A stretch of 40,444 nucleotides of DNA from Hydrogenophilaceae bacterium (GTDB taxonomy: Bacteria > Pseudomonadota > Gammaproteobacteria > Burkholderiales > Thiobacillaceae), in assembly GCA_024709485.1 (NCBI GenBank), contig JANJWO010000008.1:1-40444 (forward strand), in the 5' to 3' direction. The notes under the pieces are model-generated. The model worked only from the letters and a program-made list of their open reading frames with translations, had not been told where the DNA came from and did not search any database. A program made the translations under genes and the position numbers. Shown here piece by piece: positions 8,976 through 18,288 of this stretch. The first letter of the stretch is position 1. The number at the start of each line of letters is the position of its first letter.

Positions 8976-9410
8976 ATGGAACTGAATAATCTCAAACCCG
9001 GTGCCGGCGCCAAGCACGCCAAGAAGCGCGTCGGACGCGGCATCGGTTCCGGCCTGGGCAAGACCGCCGGGCGCGGCCACAAGGGCCAGCATTCCCGCTC
9101 CGGCGGCTACAAGAAGGTCGGCTTCGAGGGCGGTCAGATGCCCTTGCATCGCCGCCTGCCCAAGCGCGGTTTTGTTTCGCTGACCGGCGGTGATGTCGCC
9201 GAAGTGCGCCTGTCCGATCTGGCCGGGATTGCGGTCGAGGAAATCGATCTGCTGGTGCTGAAGCAGGCGGGCGTGGTTTCCGGCTTGGCCAAATCGGCCA
9301 AGGTGATCCTGTCCGGCAAGCTCGACAGGGCGGTCAGGCTCAAGGGCATTGCCGCCACCACGGGCGCGCGCGCGGCAATCGAGGCCGCCGGCGGCTCCCT
9401 CGGCGAATAA
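8976..9410 (+). CDS. rplO: 50S ribosomal protein L15
   Basis: Late-assembly large-subunit protein. The 144 residues begin [22 protein letters not shown] and show the glycine-rich, basic loop [17 protein letters not shown] and [18 protein letters not shown], quoted as key blocks. It abuts rpmD upstream, and secY starts 14 bases after its stop. Confidence 0.97.
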   Translation: MELNNLKPGAGAKHAKKRVGRGIGSGLGKTAGRGHKGQHSRSGGYKKVGFEGGQMPLHRRLPKRGFVSLTGGDVAEVRLSDLAGIAVEEIDLLVLKQAGVVSGLAKSAKVILSGKLDRAVRLKGIAATTGARAAIEAAGGSLGE

Positions 9411-9424
9411 GTTAGGAAGCGGCC

Positions 9425-10740
<1,316 letters not shown>

Positions 10741-10741
<1 letters not shown>

Positions 10742-10959
10742 TGTCGAAGGAAGACGTTATCCAGATGCAGGGGGAAGTGGTGGAAAACCTGCCCAACGCA
10801 ACCTTCAGAGTGAAACTTGAAAATGGCCATGTCGTGCTGGGACACATTTCCGGCAAGATGCGCATGCACTACATCCGCATCCTGCCGGGCGACAAGGTGA
10901 CTGTTGAATTGACGCCTTACGATCTGACCAAGGGCCGGATCGTGTTCAGGGCGAAGTGA
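10741..10959 (+). CDS. infA: Translation initiation factor IF-1
   Basis: OB-fold factor that binds the ribosomal A site during initiation. The 72 residues begin [20 protein letters not shown] and include [20 protein letters not shown] and [10 protein letters not shown], the normal family length and pattern. Start overlaps the secY stop (TGATG), so it probably relies on coupling. In many betaproteobacteria infA sits here between secY and rpmJ. Confidence 0.97.
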
Positions 10960-10993
10960 TATTGACCGGGCGACCGGCTGTAAGGAGAAGAGC

Positions 10994-11107
10994 ATGAGAG
11001 TTCAGGCCTCAGTTAAGAAAATCTGCCGCAAGTGCAAGGTTGTGCGCCGCAAGGGCGTGGTTCGCGTGATTTGCGACGACCCGCGTCACAAGCAGCGCCA
11101 GGGATAA
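10994..11107 (+). CDS. rpmJ: 50S ribosomal protein L36, zinc-binding form
   Basis: Very short gene, 37 residues: [19 protein letters not shown] and on to a [17 protein letters not shown] end. Cys11, Cys14, Cys27 and His32 form the zinc ribbon of the C+ type of L36. TAAGGAGA lies just before the start. It closes the spc-type unit; the alpha-type promoter follows in the next 76 bases. Confidence 0.95.
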   Translation: MRVQASVKKICRKCKVVRRKGVVRVICDDPRHKQRQG

Positions 11108-11125
11108 GTGTTTGTTTCGTCGGCC

Positions 11126-11154
11126 TTTGGTTGACAAAACAGACGTGGTATAAT
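11126..11154 (+). promoter_or_regulatory. Promoter for rpsM-rplQ (alpha unit), extended -10
   Basis: A perfect TATAAT (11149-11154) is preceded by TG at 11146-11147, one base before the hexamer, giving an extended -10. The properly spaced -35 is only TTTGGT (11126-11131, 17-base spacer). A consensus TTGACA (11131-11136) lies just 12 bases upstream, too close to work as a normal -35 with this -10. It is 30 bases from the rpsM start, so the leader is short. Likely drives rpsM-rpsK-rpsD-rpoA-rplQ. Confidence 0.68.
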
Positions 11155-11183
11155 TTTCAGTTTTCTGTACGGAGTAACGCCGA

Positions 11184-11540
11184 ATGGCCCGTATTGCAGG
11201 GGTAAACATACCCAACCACCAACACGCGGAAATCGCGCTGACCGCCATCTATGGCATCGGTCGCACCACGGCCCGCAAGATTTGCGAGGCCGCCGGCGTG
11301 CTCAACAGCGCCAAGATCAAGGACCTGACCGACGCAGAGATGGAAAAGCTGCGCGACGGCGTGTCCCAGTACACCGTCGAAGGCGATCTGCGCCGCGAAG
11401 TGACCATGAACATCAAGCGTCTGATGGATCTGGGCTGCTACCGCGGTCAGCGTCACCGCAAGGGCCTGCCTGTCCGCGGCCAGCGTACCCGTACCAATGC
11501 GCGCACCCGCAAGGGCCCGCGCAAGGCGATCAAGAAATAA
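11184..11540 (+). CDS. rpsM: 30S ribosomal protein S13
   Basis: Head protein contacting P-site tRNA and the inter-subunit bridge. The 118 residues begin [19 protein letters not shown] and contain the helix-two-turn-helix [12 protein letters not shown] and the basic tail [14 protein letters not shown]. First gene of the alpha-type unit; ribosome-binding site is CGGAG (11170-11174). rpsK follows after 10 bases. Confidence 0.97.
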   Translation: MARIAGVNIPNHQHAEIALTAIYGIGRTTARKICEAAGVLNSAKIKDLTDAEMEKLRDGVSQYTVEGDLRREVTMNIKRLMDLGCYRGQRHRKGLPVRGQRTRTNARTRKGPRKAIKK

Positions 11541-11550
11541 GGAAAGCTAG

Positions 11551-11946
11551 ATGGCGACCAAATCCGCTGCTACCCGTGTTCGCAAGAAGGTCAAGAAGAG
11601 CGTTGCCGAAGGCATCGCCCACGTGCATGCCTCCTTCAACAACACCATCATCACCATTACCGACCGTCAGGGCAACGCCCTGTCGTGGGCGACTGCGGGC
11701 GGCGCCGGCTTCAAGGGCTCGCGCAAATCCACGCCGTTCGCCGCACAGGTTGCCGCCGAAAACGCAGGCAAGGCCGCGCAGGAATACGGCGTGAAGAACC
11801 TGGAAGTGCGCATCAAGGGCCCCGGCCCCGGCCGCGAATCCTCGGTGCGCGCCCTCAACGCCCTCGGTTTCAAGATTACCGCGATCTCCGACGTGACTCC
11901 GGTGCCGCACAACGGCTGCCGTCCGTCCAAGAAGCGCCGCATTTAA
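11551..11946 (+). CDS. rpsK: 30S ribosomal protein S11
   Basis: Platform protein near the E site and Shine-Dalgarno duplex. The 131 residues have a basic N-terminus, then [19 protein letters not shown] and the C-terminal [20 protein letters not shown] block. Start follows AAGGAAAG. Between rpsM and rpsD, 13 bases from the latter. Confidence 0.97.
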   Translation: MATKSAATRVRKKVKKSVAEGIAHVHASFNNTIITITDRQGNALSWATAGGAGFKGSRKSTPFAAQVAAENAGKAAQEYGVKNLEVRIKGPGPGRESSVRALNALGFKITAISDVTPVPHNGCRPSKKRRI

Positions 11947-11959
11947 TTAGAGGTTTGAT

Positions 11960-12589
11960 ATGGCCCGTAACCTGGATGCTAAATGTCGTCAGTGCCGCCG
12001 CGAGGGGGAGAAGCTTTTCCTCAAGGGCGAGAAGTGCTACACGGAAAAATGCGCGATCGAGCGCCGCAGCTACGCCCCCGGCCAGCACGGCCAGAAGAGC
12101 GGTCAGCGCCTGTCCGGCTATGGCACGCAGCTGCGTGAAAAGCAGAAGATCCGCCGCATCTACGGCGTGCTGGAGCACCAGTTCCGCTTGGTGTACAAGG
12201 AAGCCGAACGCCGCAAGGGCGTGACCGGCGAAAACCTGCTGGGTCTGCTGGAAAGCCGCCTCGACACCGTGTGCTATCGCATGGGCTTCGGCGCCTCGCG
12301 CACCGAGGCGCGCCAGGTCGTGCGCCACAACGGCATCCTGGTCAACGGCAAGCGCGTCAACATCCCTTCCTACCAGGTCCGGGCTGGCGATGTCATCGAA
12401 GTGGCCGAGCGCGCCAAGAACCATCTGCGTGTGAAGGGGGCTGCCGAGGCCGCCGAGTCGCGCGGCTTCCCCGAGTGGGTGGAGGTGGACATCAAGGGCC
12501 TCAAGGGCACCTACAAATCCATGCCGCAGCGCGCGGACCTGCCGCCCACCATCAATGAGTCCCTGGTGGTCGAACTGTATTCCAAGTAA
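11960..12589 (+). CDS. rpsD: 30S ribosomal protein S4, zinc-type
   Basis: Primary 16S rRNA-binding protein and, in E. coli, repressor of the alpha operon. The 209 residues start [18 protein letters not shown]; Cys9, Cys12, Cys26 and Cys31 fit a zinc site, unlike the zinc-free E. coli protein. The S4 RNA-binding domain ([19 protein letters not shown]) lies in the middle. AGAGG precedes the start. rpoA starts 55 bases later. Confidence 0.97.
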   Translation: MARNLDAKCRQCRREGEKLFLKGEKCYTEKCAIERRSYAPGQHGQKSGQRLSGYGTQLREKQKIRRIYGVLEHQFRLVYKEAERRKGVTGENLLGLLESRLDTVCYRMGFGASRTEARQVVRHNGILVNGKRVNIPSYQVRAGDVIEVAERAKNHLRVKGAAEAAESRGFPEWVEVDIKGLKGTYKSMPQRADLPPTINESLVVELYSK

Positions 12590-12644
12590 GTAACGAGACC
12601 GCGGTCATCGTTTCTGGTCACAGCGTTTAAAGGACACTGCCTAC

Positions 12645-13628
12645 ATGCAAGCTGCAGCGGAATTTCTCAAACCCAGTATTGTTGAAGTCGATCGTGTGAC
12701 CCCGCTTCATGCCAAGGTTGTCATGGAGCCGTTCGAGCGCGGCTACGGCCACACCCTGGGCAACGCCCTGCGCCGCATCCTGCTGTCGTCGATGGTGGGC
12801 TACGCGCCGACCGAAGTGAAAATCACCGGTGTGGTGCACGAGTACTCCACCATCGAAGGCGTGCAGGAAGACGTCGTCGACATTCTGCTCAACCTCAAGG
12901 GCATCGCCTTCAAGCTGCACGGCAAGGGCGAAGTGCTGCTCAGGCTCGCCAAGAGCGGCGAGGGCATCGTCACCGCCGCCGACATTGAGGCCGGCCACGA
13001 TGTCGAGATCGTCAACCCCGATCATGTCATTGCGCACCTGACCAAGGGCGGCAAGCTCGAGATGGAAATCAAGGTCGAAGCCGGGCGCGGCTACCAGCCC
13101 GTGCCGGCGCGCAAGGTCGATCAGGATTCGCGCGGCGTCGGCTCCATCCTGGTGGACGCCTCCTTCAGCCCCGTGCGCCGTGTGGCCTACGCCGTTGAAA
13201 ACGCCCGCGTCGAACAGCGCACCGACCTCGACCGCCTGGTCATCGACATCGAGACCAACGGCATTGTCGATCCGGAAGAGGCCGTGCGCACGGCGGCGCG
13301 CATCCTGGTCGAGCAGCTTTCCGTGTTCGCCGACCTCAAGGGTACCGAAGCCGCCACCGGCGAAGCCGCGCGCGCGCCGCAGGTCGACCCCATCCTGCTG
13401 CGCCCGGTCGACGACCTCGAACTGACCGTGCGCTCGGCCAACTGCCTCAAGGCCGAGAACATTTACTACATCGGCGACCTGATCCAGCGCACCGAAACCG
13501 AACTGCTCAAGACCCCCAACCTGGGCCGCAAATCCCTGAACGAAATCAAGGAAGTGCTGGCCTCCAAGGGTCTGTCCCTGGGCATGAAACTCGAGAACTG
13601 GCCGCCGGCCGGGCTCGAAAAACCCTGA
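12645..13628 (+). CDS. rpoA: DNA-directed RNA polymerase subunit alpha
   Basis: Forms the dimer on which RNA polymerase assembles, and its C-terminal domain binds UP elements and activators. The 327 residues have an N-terminal assembly domain ([20 protein letters not shown] near the start) and a C-terminal domain with [17 protein letters not shown] and [24 protein letters not shown] lies 10 or so bases before the ATG. A hairpin-containing 80-base gap separates it from rplQ. Confidence 0.98.
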   Translation: MQAAAEFLKPSIVEVDRVTPLHAKVVMEPFERGYGHTLGNALRRILLSSMVGYAPTEVKITGVVHEYSTIEGVQEDVVDILLNLKGIAFKLHGKGEVLLRLAKSGEGIVTAADIEAGHDVEIVNPDHVIAHLTKGGKLEMEIKVEAGRGYQPVPARKVDQDSRGVGSILVDASFSPVRRVAYAVENARVEQRTDLDRLVIDIETNGIVDPEEAVRTAARILVEQLSVFADLKGTEAATGEAARAPQVDPILLRPVDDLELTVRSANCLKAENIYYIGDLIQRTETELLKTPNLGRKSLNEIKEVLASKGLSLGMKLENWPPAGLEKP

Positions 13629-13650
13629 ACCAACACATAACAAAAGTGCG

Positions 13651-13670
13651 GGGCGGCGTGGCAGCCGCCC
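13651..13670 (+). repeat. Hairpin between rpoA and rplQ
   Basis: GGGCGGC (13651-13657) pairs perfectly with GCCGCCC (13664-13670) around a six-base loop. The next run of T is not adjacent (13689 onward), so this is not a typical terminator; it may protect or space the rpoA and rplQ parts of the message. Read directly from sequence; function unknown. Confidence 0.5.
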
Positions 13671-13708
13671 TGGCCAAAGAAAAACAGTTTTTTTGAAAGG
13701 AATCCGCC

Positions 13709-14101
13709 ATGCGTCATCGTCAATCCAATCGCAAGCTCAACCGCACCACCAGCCACCGCCTGGCCATGCTGCGCAACATGAGCAACTCGCTGCTGCGCCA
13801 TGAAGTGATCAAGACCACCCTGCCCAAGGCCAAGGAACTGCGCCGCGTGGTCGAACCCATCATCACCCTGGGCAAGAATCCCTCGCTGGCCAATCGCCGC
13901 CTGGCGTTCGACCGCCTGCGCGACCGCGAGATGGTGGTCAAGGTGTTCGACGAGCTCGGCCCGCGCTATGCGACCCGTCCCGGCGGCTATGTGCGCATCC
14001 TGAAGTTCGGCTACCGCGTTGGCGACAATGCGCCCATGGCGCTGGTCGAACTGGTGGACCGCCCTGAGACGGAAGCGGGCGAACCCGTCGCGGCCGAATA
14101 A
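13709..14101 (+). CDS. rplQ: 50S ribosomal protein L17
   Basis: Large-subunit protein near the tunnel exit. The 130 residues start [17 protein letters not shown] and include [36 protein letters not shown] and [33 protein letters not shown] sets the ribosome-binding site. Last gene of the ribosomal cluster; a perfect terminator follows 21 bases after the stop. Confidence 0.97.
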   Translation: MRHRQSNRKLNRTTSHRLAMLRNMSNSLLRHEVIKTTLPKAKELRRVVEPIITLGKNPSLANRRLAFDRLRDREMVVKVFDELGPRYATRPGGYVRILKFGYRVGDNAPMALVELVDRPETEAGEPVAAE

Positions 14102-14122
14102 AACCGCGGATGATGCGACTTG

Positions 14123-14149
14123 AAAATGCCGGGCTTGCCCGGCATTTTT
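14123..14149 (+). terminator. Intrinsic terminator after rplQ
   Basis: A perfect 11-bp stem, AAAATGCCGGG (14123-14133) with CCCGGCATTTT (14138-14148), closes a CTTG loop and continues into a T run. It is placed to end the alpha-type unit. The A-rich left side would also allow termination of the opposite strand. Confidence 0.9.
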
Positions 14150-14212
14150 ATTGCCGCATTGCCAGGCCGCTCTGACAGTGTCATCGTTGAGCGCAAACTC
14201 CAAGGAAACGGC

Positions 14213-14947
14213 ATGATCGTTCTGATTACCGATTTTGGCGCGCGCGATCCCTATGCCGGCCAGGTCAAGGCGCGCATTCATGCGCTGGCGCCGGCGCAGC
14301 AGGTGGTCGATCTGCTGCATGAGGTCCCCGACTTCAACGCGCACGCCGCCGCGCATCTGGTCGCCGCTTTCGCCCCCGGCTTTCCGCCCGGCACGGTGTT
14401 CATGTGCGTCGTCGACCCGGGCGTCGGCACCGAGCGCGACGGCGTCGTGCTGAGCGCCGGCGGGCATTGGTTCGTGGGCCCCGACAACGGCCTGCTGTCC
14501 GTCGTCGCAGCGCGAAACCGCGACAGCAGGGTCTGGCGCATCGACTGGCAGCCGGAACACGCCAGCGCGACATTCCATGGCCGCGACATTTTTGCCGTTA
14601 TCGCCGCCCTCATCGCCAAGGGCGAGTTCCCAGGCGACAAGCTGGAGGCCAAGCCCGGGCTGCACGTCGAGTTTGACGCGGGCGACCTGGCGCGCGTCAT
14701 CTACATCGACCATTACGGCAATGCCTGGACCGGCCTGCGCGCCGCGTCCGTTCCGCCCAGCACGCGCATCGTCGCCAGGGGCGCTGAATTTCAAAATGCC
14801 GATACCTTCGGCGCGGTGGGCAAGGGCGAAGGCTTCTGGTTCGGCAACAGCGTCGGCCTGCTCGAACTCGCCGTCAACCGCGGCAGCGCGGCCGACAAGC
14901 TCGGCCTCAAGGTGGGCGACAGCATTCAGGTGTTCAAGCCTAACTAG
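14213..14947 (+). CDS. SAM hydroxide adenosyltransferase (DUF62 family)
   Basis: The 244-residue product matches the family once called DUF62, whose studied members split S-adenosylmethionine with water into adenosine and methionine and are related to fluorinase. Visible blocks are the N-terminal ITDFGARDPYAGQVKARI, the VVDPGVGTERDGVVL strand, VGPDNGLLS, TFHGRDIFAVIAA and the C-terminal IYIDHYGNAWTG. ATG 14213 is preceded by AAGGAAACG. No signal peptide is seen, so it should be cytoplasmic. It lies alone after the ribosomal terminator, convergent with the glycerate kinase gene 14 bases away. Biological role of these enzymes in bacteria is not settled. Confidence 0.88.
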   Translation: MIVLITDFGARDPYAGQVKARIHALAPAQQVVDLLHEVPDFNAHAAAHLVAAFAPGFPPGTVFMCVVDPGVGTERDGVVLSAGGHWFVGPDNGLLSVVAARNRDSRVWRIDWQPEHASATFHGRDIFAVIAALIAKGEFPGDKLEAKPGLHVEFDAGDLARVIYIDHYGNAWTGLRAASVPPSTRIVARGAEFQNADTFGAVGKGEGFWFGNSVGLLELAVNRGSAADKLGLKVGDSIQVFKPN

Positions 14948-14961
14948 CCTGGCTGTTTGCG

Positions 14962-16227
14962 CTAGGCGAGGATCACCAGCCTGAAATCGTTGACGTTGGT
15001 GCGGCTCGGCCCGCTAATGACCAGGTCGTGCAAGGCGCTGAAGAAGCCGTAGGCGTCGTTCGCCTCCAGCAGCGCCGCGGCATCCAGCCCCGCGTCTTTT
15101 GCGCGCCTCAGGCTGTCCGGGGTCCAGAGCGCGCCGGCATTGTCCTCGGTGCCGTCGATGCCGTCGGTGTCGCAGGCCAGGGCCCACACGTCCGCCACAT
15201 CCCCCAGCGCAAGGCCCAGCGCCAGCAGGTATTCGCTGTTGCGGCCGCCGCGGCCGTTTTCGTGCCGGACGCTGACCGTGGTTTCCCCGCCAGAGAGCAA
15301 GGCGAAGGGCCGCCGTGCGCGTGCGAGCCTGTCCCGGATCAGCCGGGCATGCGCCTGCGCGACGCGGCTTGATTCGCCCTCGATCTCGCCGAGGTTGAGA
15401 GTGTCCACGCCCTGCCGTTCGAGCCAGGCCTGCACGCGCTCCAGCATCGCGCGGGCGCTGCCGATGATGCGGTTGTCCACCCGCTCGAATGGGCGGGCGC
15501 CGGGCTTGGGCGTGTCCGGGATCTCGCCCGCCAGCCCGCGGCGCAGGTGAGCGGCGACGCCAGGCGGCGGCGTGATGCCGTAGCGCCGCAGCACGGCCTG
15601 CGCGTCGGCGAAGCTGTCGGGGTCGGGCGCGCAGGGGCCGGATGCGATATAGCTGGGATCGTCGCCCACCACGTCGGACAGGATCAAGGCGCATACCGGC
15701 GCCCGGCTGAGCGCGGCCACCCGGCCGCCCGAGAAGCGCGTGAGGTGCTTGCGCACCGTGTTGATTTCCTGAATCGTGGCGCCGCAAGCCAGCAGCGTCC
15801 TCGTGGTCGAGCGCAATTCCCGCAGGCTGACGCCTTCCGCCGGAAGGGCCAGCAGGCTGGAGCCGCCGCCCGACAGCAGCACCAGCAGCAGATCGTCGGC
15901 GGTCAGCGCGGCGATCGCCTGCAGCATGCGCTCCGCCGCTTCGGCGCCGCGCCCATCCGGCAGCGGATGGCTCGCCTCGACGACTTCGATGCGCTGCCAG
16001 GGCAGGCCGTGCTGATAGCGCGTGACCACGAGCCCGGATAGCGGGGCCGTTGCCGGCCAGTGCGCCTCGACGGCCTGCGCCATGCTGGCGGCCGCCTTGC
16101 CGCCGCCCACCACCAGGGTGCGCCCGCGCGGAGGCGGCGGAAGCTGCGGCGGCAGCAGGGTTTGCGGACTGGCTGCCGCCAGGGCGACAGCGAAAGCCTC
16201 CAGAAGGAAAGGGCGTTGCATGGCCAT
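14962..16227 (-). CDS. ttuD: Glycerate 2-kinase, MOFRL family
   Basis: About 421 residues. The N-terminal domain has VVGGGKAAASMAQA, VVEASHPLPDGRG and LLSGGGSSLLALP; the C-terminal MOFRL domain has LLSGGETTVSV, GRGGRNSEYLLALGLAL and DTDGIDGTEDNAGA. Family members phosphorylate D-glycerate to 2-phosphoglycerate with ATP and are often labelled hydroxypyruvate reductase in databases. The reading frame stays open to 16320, but the family start fits MAMQRPFLLEAF at 16227 (or 16221); no clear ribosome-binding site is visible, so the start is uncertain. Opposite strand to its neighbours. It might serve glyoxylate/glycolate salvage, which would suit an autotroph, by inference. Confidence 0.85.
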   Translation of the reverse strand: MAMQRPFLLEAFAVALAAASPQTLLPPQLPPPPRGRTLVVGGGKAAASMAQAVEAHWPATAPLSGLVVTRYQHGLPWQRIEVVEASHPLPDGRGAEAAERMLQAIAALTADDLLLVLLSGGGSSLLALPAEGVSLRELRSTTRTLLACGATIQEINTVRKHLTRFSGGRVAALSRAPVCALILSDVVGDDPSYIASGPCAPDPDSFADAQAVLRRYGITPPPGVAAHLRRGLAGEIPDTPKPGARPFERVDNRIIGSARAMLERVQAWLERQGVDTLNLGEIEGESSRVAQAHARLIRDRLARARRPFALLSGGETTVSVRHENGRGGRNSEYLLALGLALGDVADVWALACDTDGIDGTEDNAGALWTPDSLRRAKDAGLDAAALLEANDAYGFFSALHDLVISGPSRTNVNDFRLVILA

Positions 16228-16283
16228 GGAGCGATAGTGCCAGTTTCCGGGCGGCGCGATCAACGCCTCGGTGCGGGTCGAAG

Positions 16284-16330
16284 TTGACAGGGGTGGAAAT
16301 GGTTTTATAATGATAACCATTCTCGTTATC
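16284..16330 (+). promoter_or_regulatory. Fur-regulated promoter for hemP and peroxidase
   Basis: TTGACA (16284-16289), a 16-base spacer and TATAAT (16306-16311) form a consensus promoter. A Fur-box-like sequence starts on the -10: 16306-16324 matches 16 of 19 positions of GATAATGATAATCATTATC, and 16312-16330 gives a second overlapping match of 14 of 19. Fur with iron bound there would block RNA polymerase, so the genes downstream should be made in iron shortage. Sequence directly read; regulation inferred. Confidence 0.85.
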
Positions 16331-16377
16331 GTTTATGAATCATGCGCAATCTGCAGCAACGGGGGGAGGAGCCGGCC

Positions 16378-16515
16378 ATGCCGGCGCCGGACAGCAGCAA
16401 GCCCGTGCCGGTGGAACGGCTGCTGGGCGGCCGGGTTTCCATTCAAATCCTGCACAGGGGGCAGGTATACCAACTCAGTCTGACGCGCAACGACAAGCTG
16501 ATCCTGACCAAGTAA
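16378..16515 (+). CDS. hemP: Hemin uptake protein HemP, first copy
   Basis: A 45-residue gene: after a proline-rich head, RVSIQILHRGQVYQLSLTR and the family-typical KLILTK terminus. The ATG follows GGGGGGAGGAG with 7-base spacing. An upstream in-frame ATG (16342) would add 12 residues but lacks a ribosome-binding site. HemP/HmuP proteins are small regulators or accessory factors of heme and iron uptake genes in proteobacteria; the exact mechanism here is unknown. It is the first gene behind the Fur-type promoter and lies 58 bases before a di-heme peroxidase. A second copy is at 20397-20576. Confidence 0.85.
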   Translation: MPAPDSSKPVPVERLLGGRVSIQILHRGQVYQLSLTRNDKLILTK

Positions 16516-16573
16516 AGCCGGCAATACCCGGCCGAGTCAGGCAGGTGAGGGCTGTTTGGGGAAACGTTTTGAA

Positions 16574-17758
16574 ATGAATCGCAAAAAACTATCGCTAGCC
16601 GTCCTGGCGGCGGCCATCGCCTTGCCGCCCGCGATGGCCGCTGCCGCGGGCGGCGCGGTCAAGACCGGCGCCCAGGCGGTTTCGCCCAAGGCCCAGTTGG
16701 GGCGCTTGATGTATTTCGACCGCGGCCTGTCGGAGCCGGCGGGCCAGGCCTGCGCCTCCTGCCACGATCCCGCCAGGGCCTTCGTCGATCCGGACAGGCG
16801 GGCCGTCACCTCCAAGGGCGCGATTGCGCCCTTGGTCGGCAGCCGCAATACGCCGACCTCCATGTACATGGCCTTCAGCCCCCGGTTTCACTGGGACGAG
16901 AAGGAGGCGCTCTACCTTGGCGGCCAGTTCTGGGACGGGCGGGCCGCAAGCCTGGAAGAGCAGGCCAAGGGCCCGCTGCTGAACCCGCTGGAAATGGCCA
17001 ATCCGCATGGCCGCGCGCTGGTGGAGAAAGTCCGCCGCGCCGCCTATGCGCCCGAATTTGATCGGGTGTTCGGCAAGGATGCGCTGAAGGACGACGACAA
17101 GGCCTTCGACCGCGTCGCCGAGGCGCTCGCCGCGTTCCAGCGCACGCCGCAATTCGCGCCGTTTTCCTCCAAGTACGATGCCTACCTCGCCGGCAAGGCC
17201 AAACTGAGCAAGCGGGAAATGCGCGGCCTGCGCCTGTTCGAAGCGGAAGACAAGGGCAATTGCGCCGCCTGCCATCCGAGCCGGCCGGGGCCCAAGGGCG
17301 AGCCGCCGCTGTTCACCGATTTCAGCTACGACAACCTCGGCGTGCCGCGCAATCCGGACAACCCCTTCTATCGCCTGCCTGCGCAATACAACCCGGTCGG
17401 CGAAGCGTTCGTCGACCGCGGCCTCGGCGGCGCGCTGGGCAAGCCGTCCGAGGACGGCAAATTCAAGGTGCCCACGCTGCGCAACATCGCCGTGACCGGG
17501 CCCTATATGCACAACGGCTATTTCCGGACCCTGCCAGGCCTGCTCGATTTCTACAACAGCCGCGACACGCGCCCGCCATGCGACAGCAGCCAGGTGCGCG
17601 AAGCCGAGGCGCAAAAGCGCCAATGCTGGCCGGTGCCCGAAGTCATCAACAATGTGAACAAGGACGAGCTCGGCGATCTCAAGCTCACGCGGCGCGAGAG
17701 GGAGGACATCCTCGCCTTCATGGAGACGCTGAGCGACGGCTGGCAGCCGAAGCGCTAG
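16574..17758 (+). CDS. Di-heme cytochrome c peroxidase / MauG family
   Basis: The 394-residue precursor starts with a Sec signal peptide (MNRKKLSLAVLAAA to about residue 26) and carries two c-type heme sites, CASCH (60-64) and CAACH (230-234), the standard pair of the bacterial cytochrome c peroxidase/MauG family. TLRNIAVTGPYMHNG near the C-terminus is also typical, as is the FDRGLS stretch before the first heme. It should act in the periplasm, reducing hydrogen peroxide or oxidising a protein or small-molecule partner. A TTG at 16556 would extend it, but 16574 gives a clean signal peptide. It shares the Fur-type promoter of hemP, so it is probably iron-responsive; a role in iron or siderophore handling is inference. 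Confidence 0.88.
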   Translation: MNRKKLSLAVLAAAIALPPAMAAAAGGAVKTGAQAVSPKAQLGRLMYFDRGLSEPAGQACASCHDPARAFVDPDRRAVTSKGAIAPLVGSRNTPTSMYMAFSPRFHWDEKEALYLGGQFWDGRAASLEEQAKGPLLNPLEMANPHGRALVEKVRRAAYAPEFDRVFGKDALKDDDKAFDRVAEALAAFQRTPQFAPFSSKYDAYLAGKAKLSKREMRGLRLFEAEDKGNCAACHPSRPGPKGEPPLFTDFSYDNLGVPRNPDNPFYRLPAQYNPVGEAFVDRGLGGALGKPSEDGKFKVPTLRNIAVTGPYMHNGYFRTLPGLLDFYNSRDTRPPCDSSQVREAEAQKRQCWPVPEVINNVNKDELGDLKLTRREREDILAFMETLSDGWQPKR

Positions 17759-17853
17759 CTTTCCCCAACGGATGGCGCGGCGGCAATGATTTTCGTCGCC
17801 GTGGCGCGGCCAGCTCAGGGCAGGCTGGCCGCGTGCCAGGCGCAAAAAAAGTA

Positions 17854-17906
17854 TTGACACCAGGCCGCACCCATATAAAATAAGAACCATTCTCATTATC
17901 GTTATC
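17854..17906 (+). promoter_or_regulatory. Fur-regulated promoter for bfd-tonB-receptor operon
   Basis: TTGACA (17854-17859), a 16-base spacer and TAAAAT (17876-17881) form the promoter. Overlapping Fur-type hexamers cover 17876-17906; three overlapping 19-base windows each match the consensus at 13 positions. The core AACCATTCTCATTATCGTT is identical to the 16306-16330 site except for one base, so both promoters probably answer to the same repressor. The transcript would start near 17888, about 70 bases before bfd. Confidence 0.8.
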
Positions 17907-17955
17907 GATGGTGGGGTGAGGAAGCAGCTTTCGTCCGACCAAGGAGGTGACCAGA

Positions 17956-18153
17956 ATGTACGTCTGCATTTGCCGGCAAGTGACCGACCGCGATATCCGC
18001 CAGGCCGTGGCCCAGGGCGCCAGCCGCATGCGCGATCTGCGCGAGCGGCTGGGCGTCAGTTCGCAGTGTGGCAAGTGCGCAGGTTGCGCGCGGGAAGTAC
18101 TGAAGGAAGCGCGCGCAAGCTGCGCCTGTGCCGCCTGCCCGCAGGCGGCCTGA
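17956..18153 (+). CDS. bfd: Bacterioferritin-associated ferredoxin
   Basis: The 65-residue protein opens MYVCICRQVTDRDIRQAV and has SSQCGKCAGC later; Cys4, Cys6, Cys38 and Cys41 match the [2Fe-2S] ligands of Bfd. In studied bacteria Bfd passes electrons to bacterioferritin heme to release stored iron when iron is scarce. AAGGAGGTG is a strong ribosome-binding site. It is first behind the second Fur-type promoter, and a bacterioferritin gene lies 4.8 kb downstream. The C-terminus has extra cysteines (CACAACP) of unknown role. Confidence 0.92.
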   Translation: MYVCICRQVTDRDIRQAVAQGASRMRDLRERLGVSSQCGKCAGCAREVLKEARASCACAACPQAA

Positions 18154-18201
18154 GACAAACCGGAAGCGCGCCCAGTGCGCCGACGGTAAAAATTTTTGAC
18201 C

Positions 18202-18222
18202 GGATGCCGGCCAGCGGCATCC
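18202..18222 (+). repeat. Perfect hairpin between bfd and orf81
   Basis: GGATGCCG (18202-18209) and CGGCATCC (18215-18222) form a perfect 8-bp stem around GCCAG in the 135-base gap after bfd. There is no T run afterwards, so it is not a plain terminator; it might stabilise bfd mRNA or lower downstream expression. Function not known. Confidence 0.5.
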
Positions 18223-18288
18223 ACCAGCAAGCCAGCCAGCCCGCTCCGGGCAAGCCAGCGAGATTTCACTGACTTGAACGGAGTTGTC

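Noticed and set aside
11131-11136. TTGACA as -35 partner of the TATAAT at 11149
   Set aside because: The spacer is just 12 bases, far shorter than the 16-18 needed; the extended -10 explains the promoter better.
16228-16283. Regulation of the glycerate kinase gene by the Fur-type site
   Set aside because: The promoter and Fur box face the + strand; I see no - strand promoter elements tied to them.
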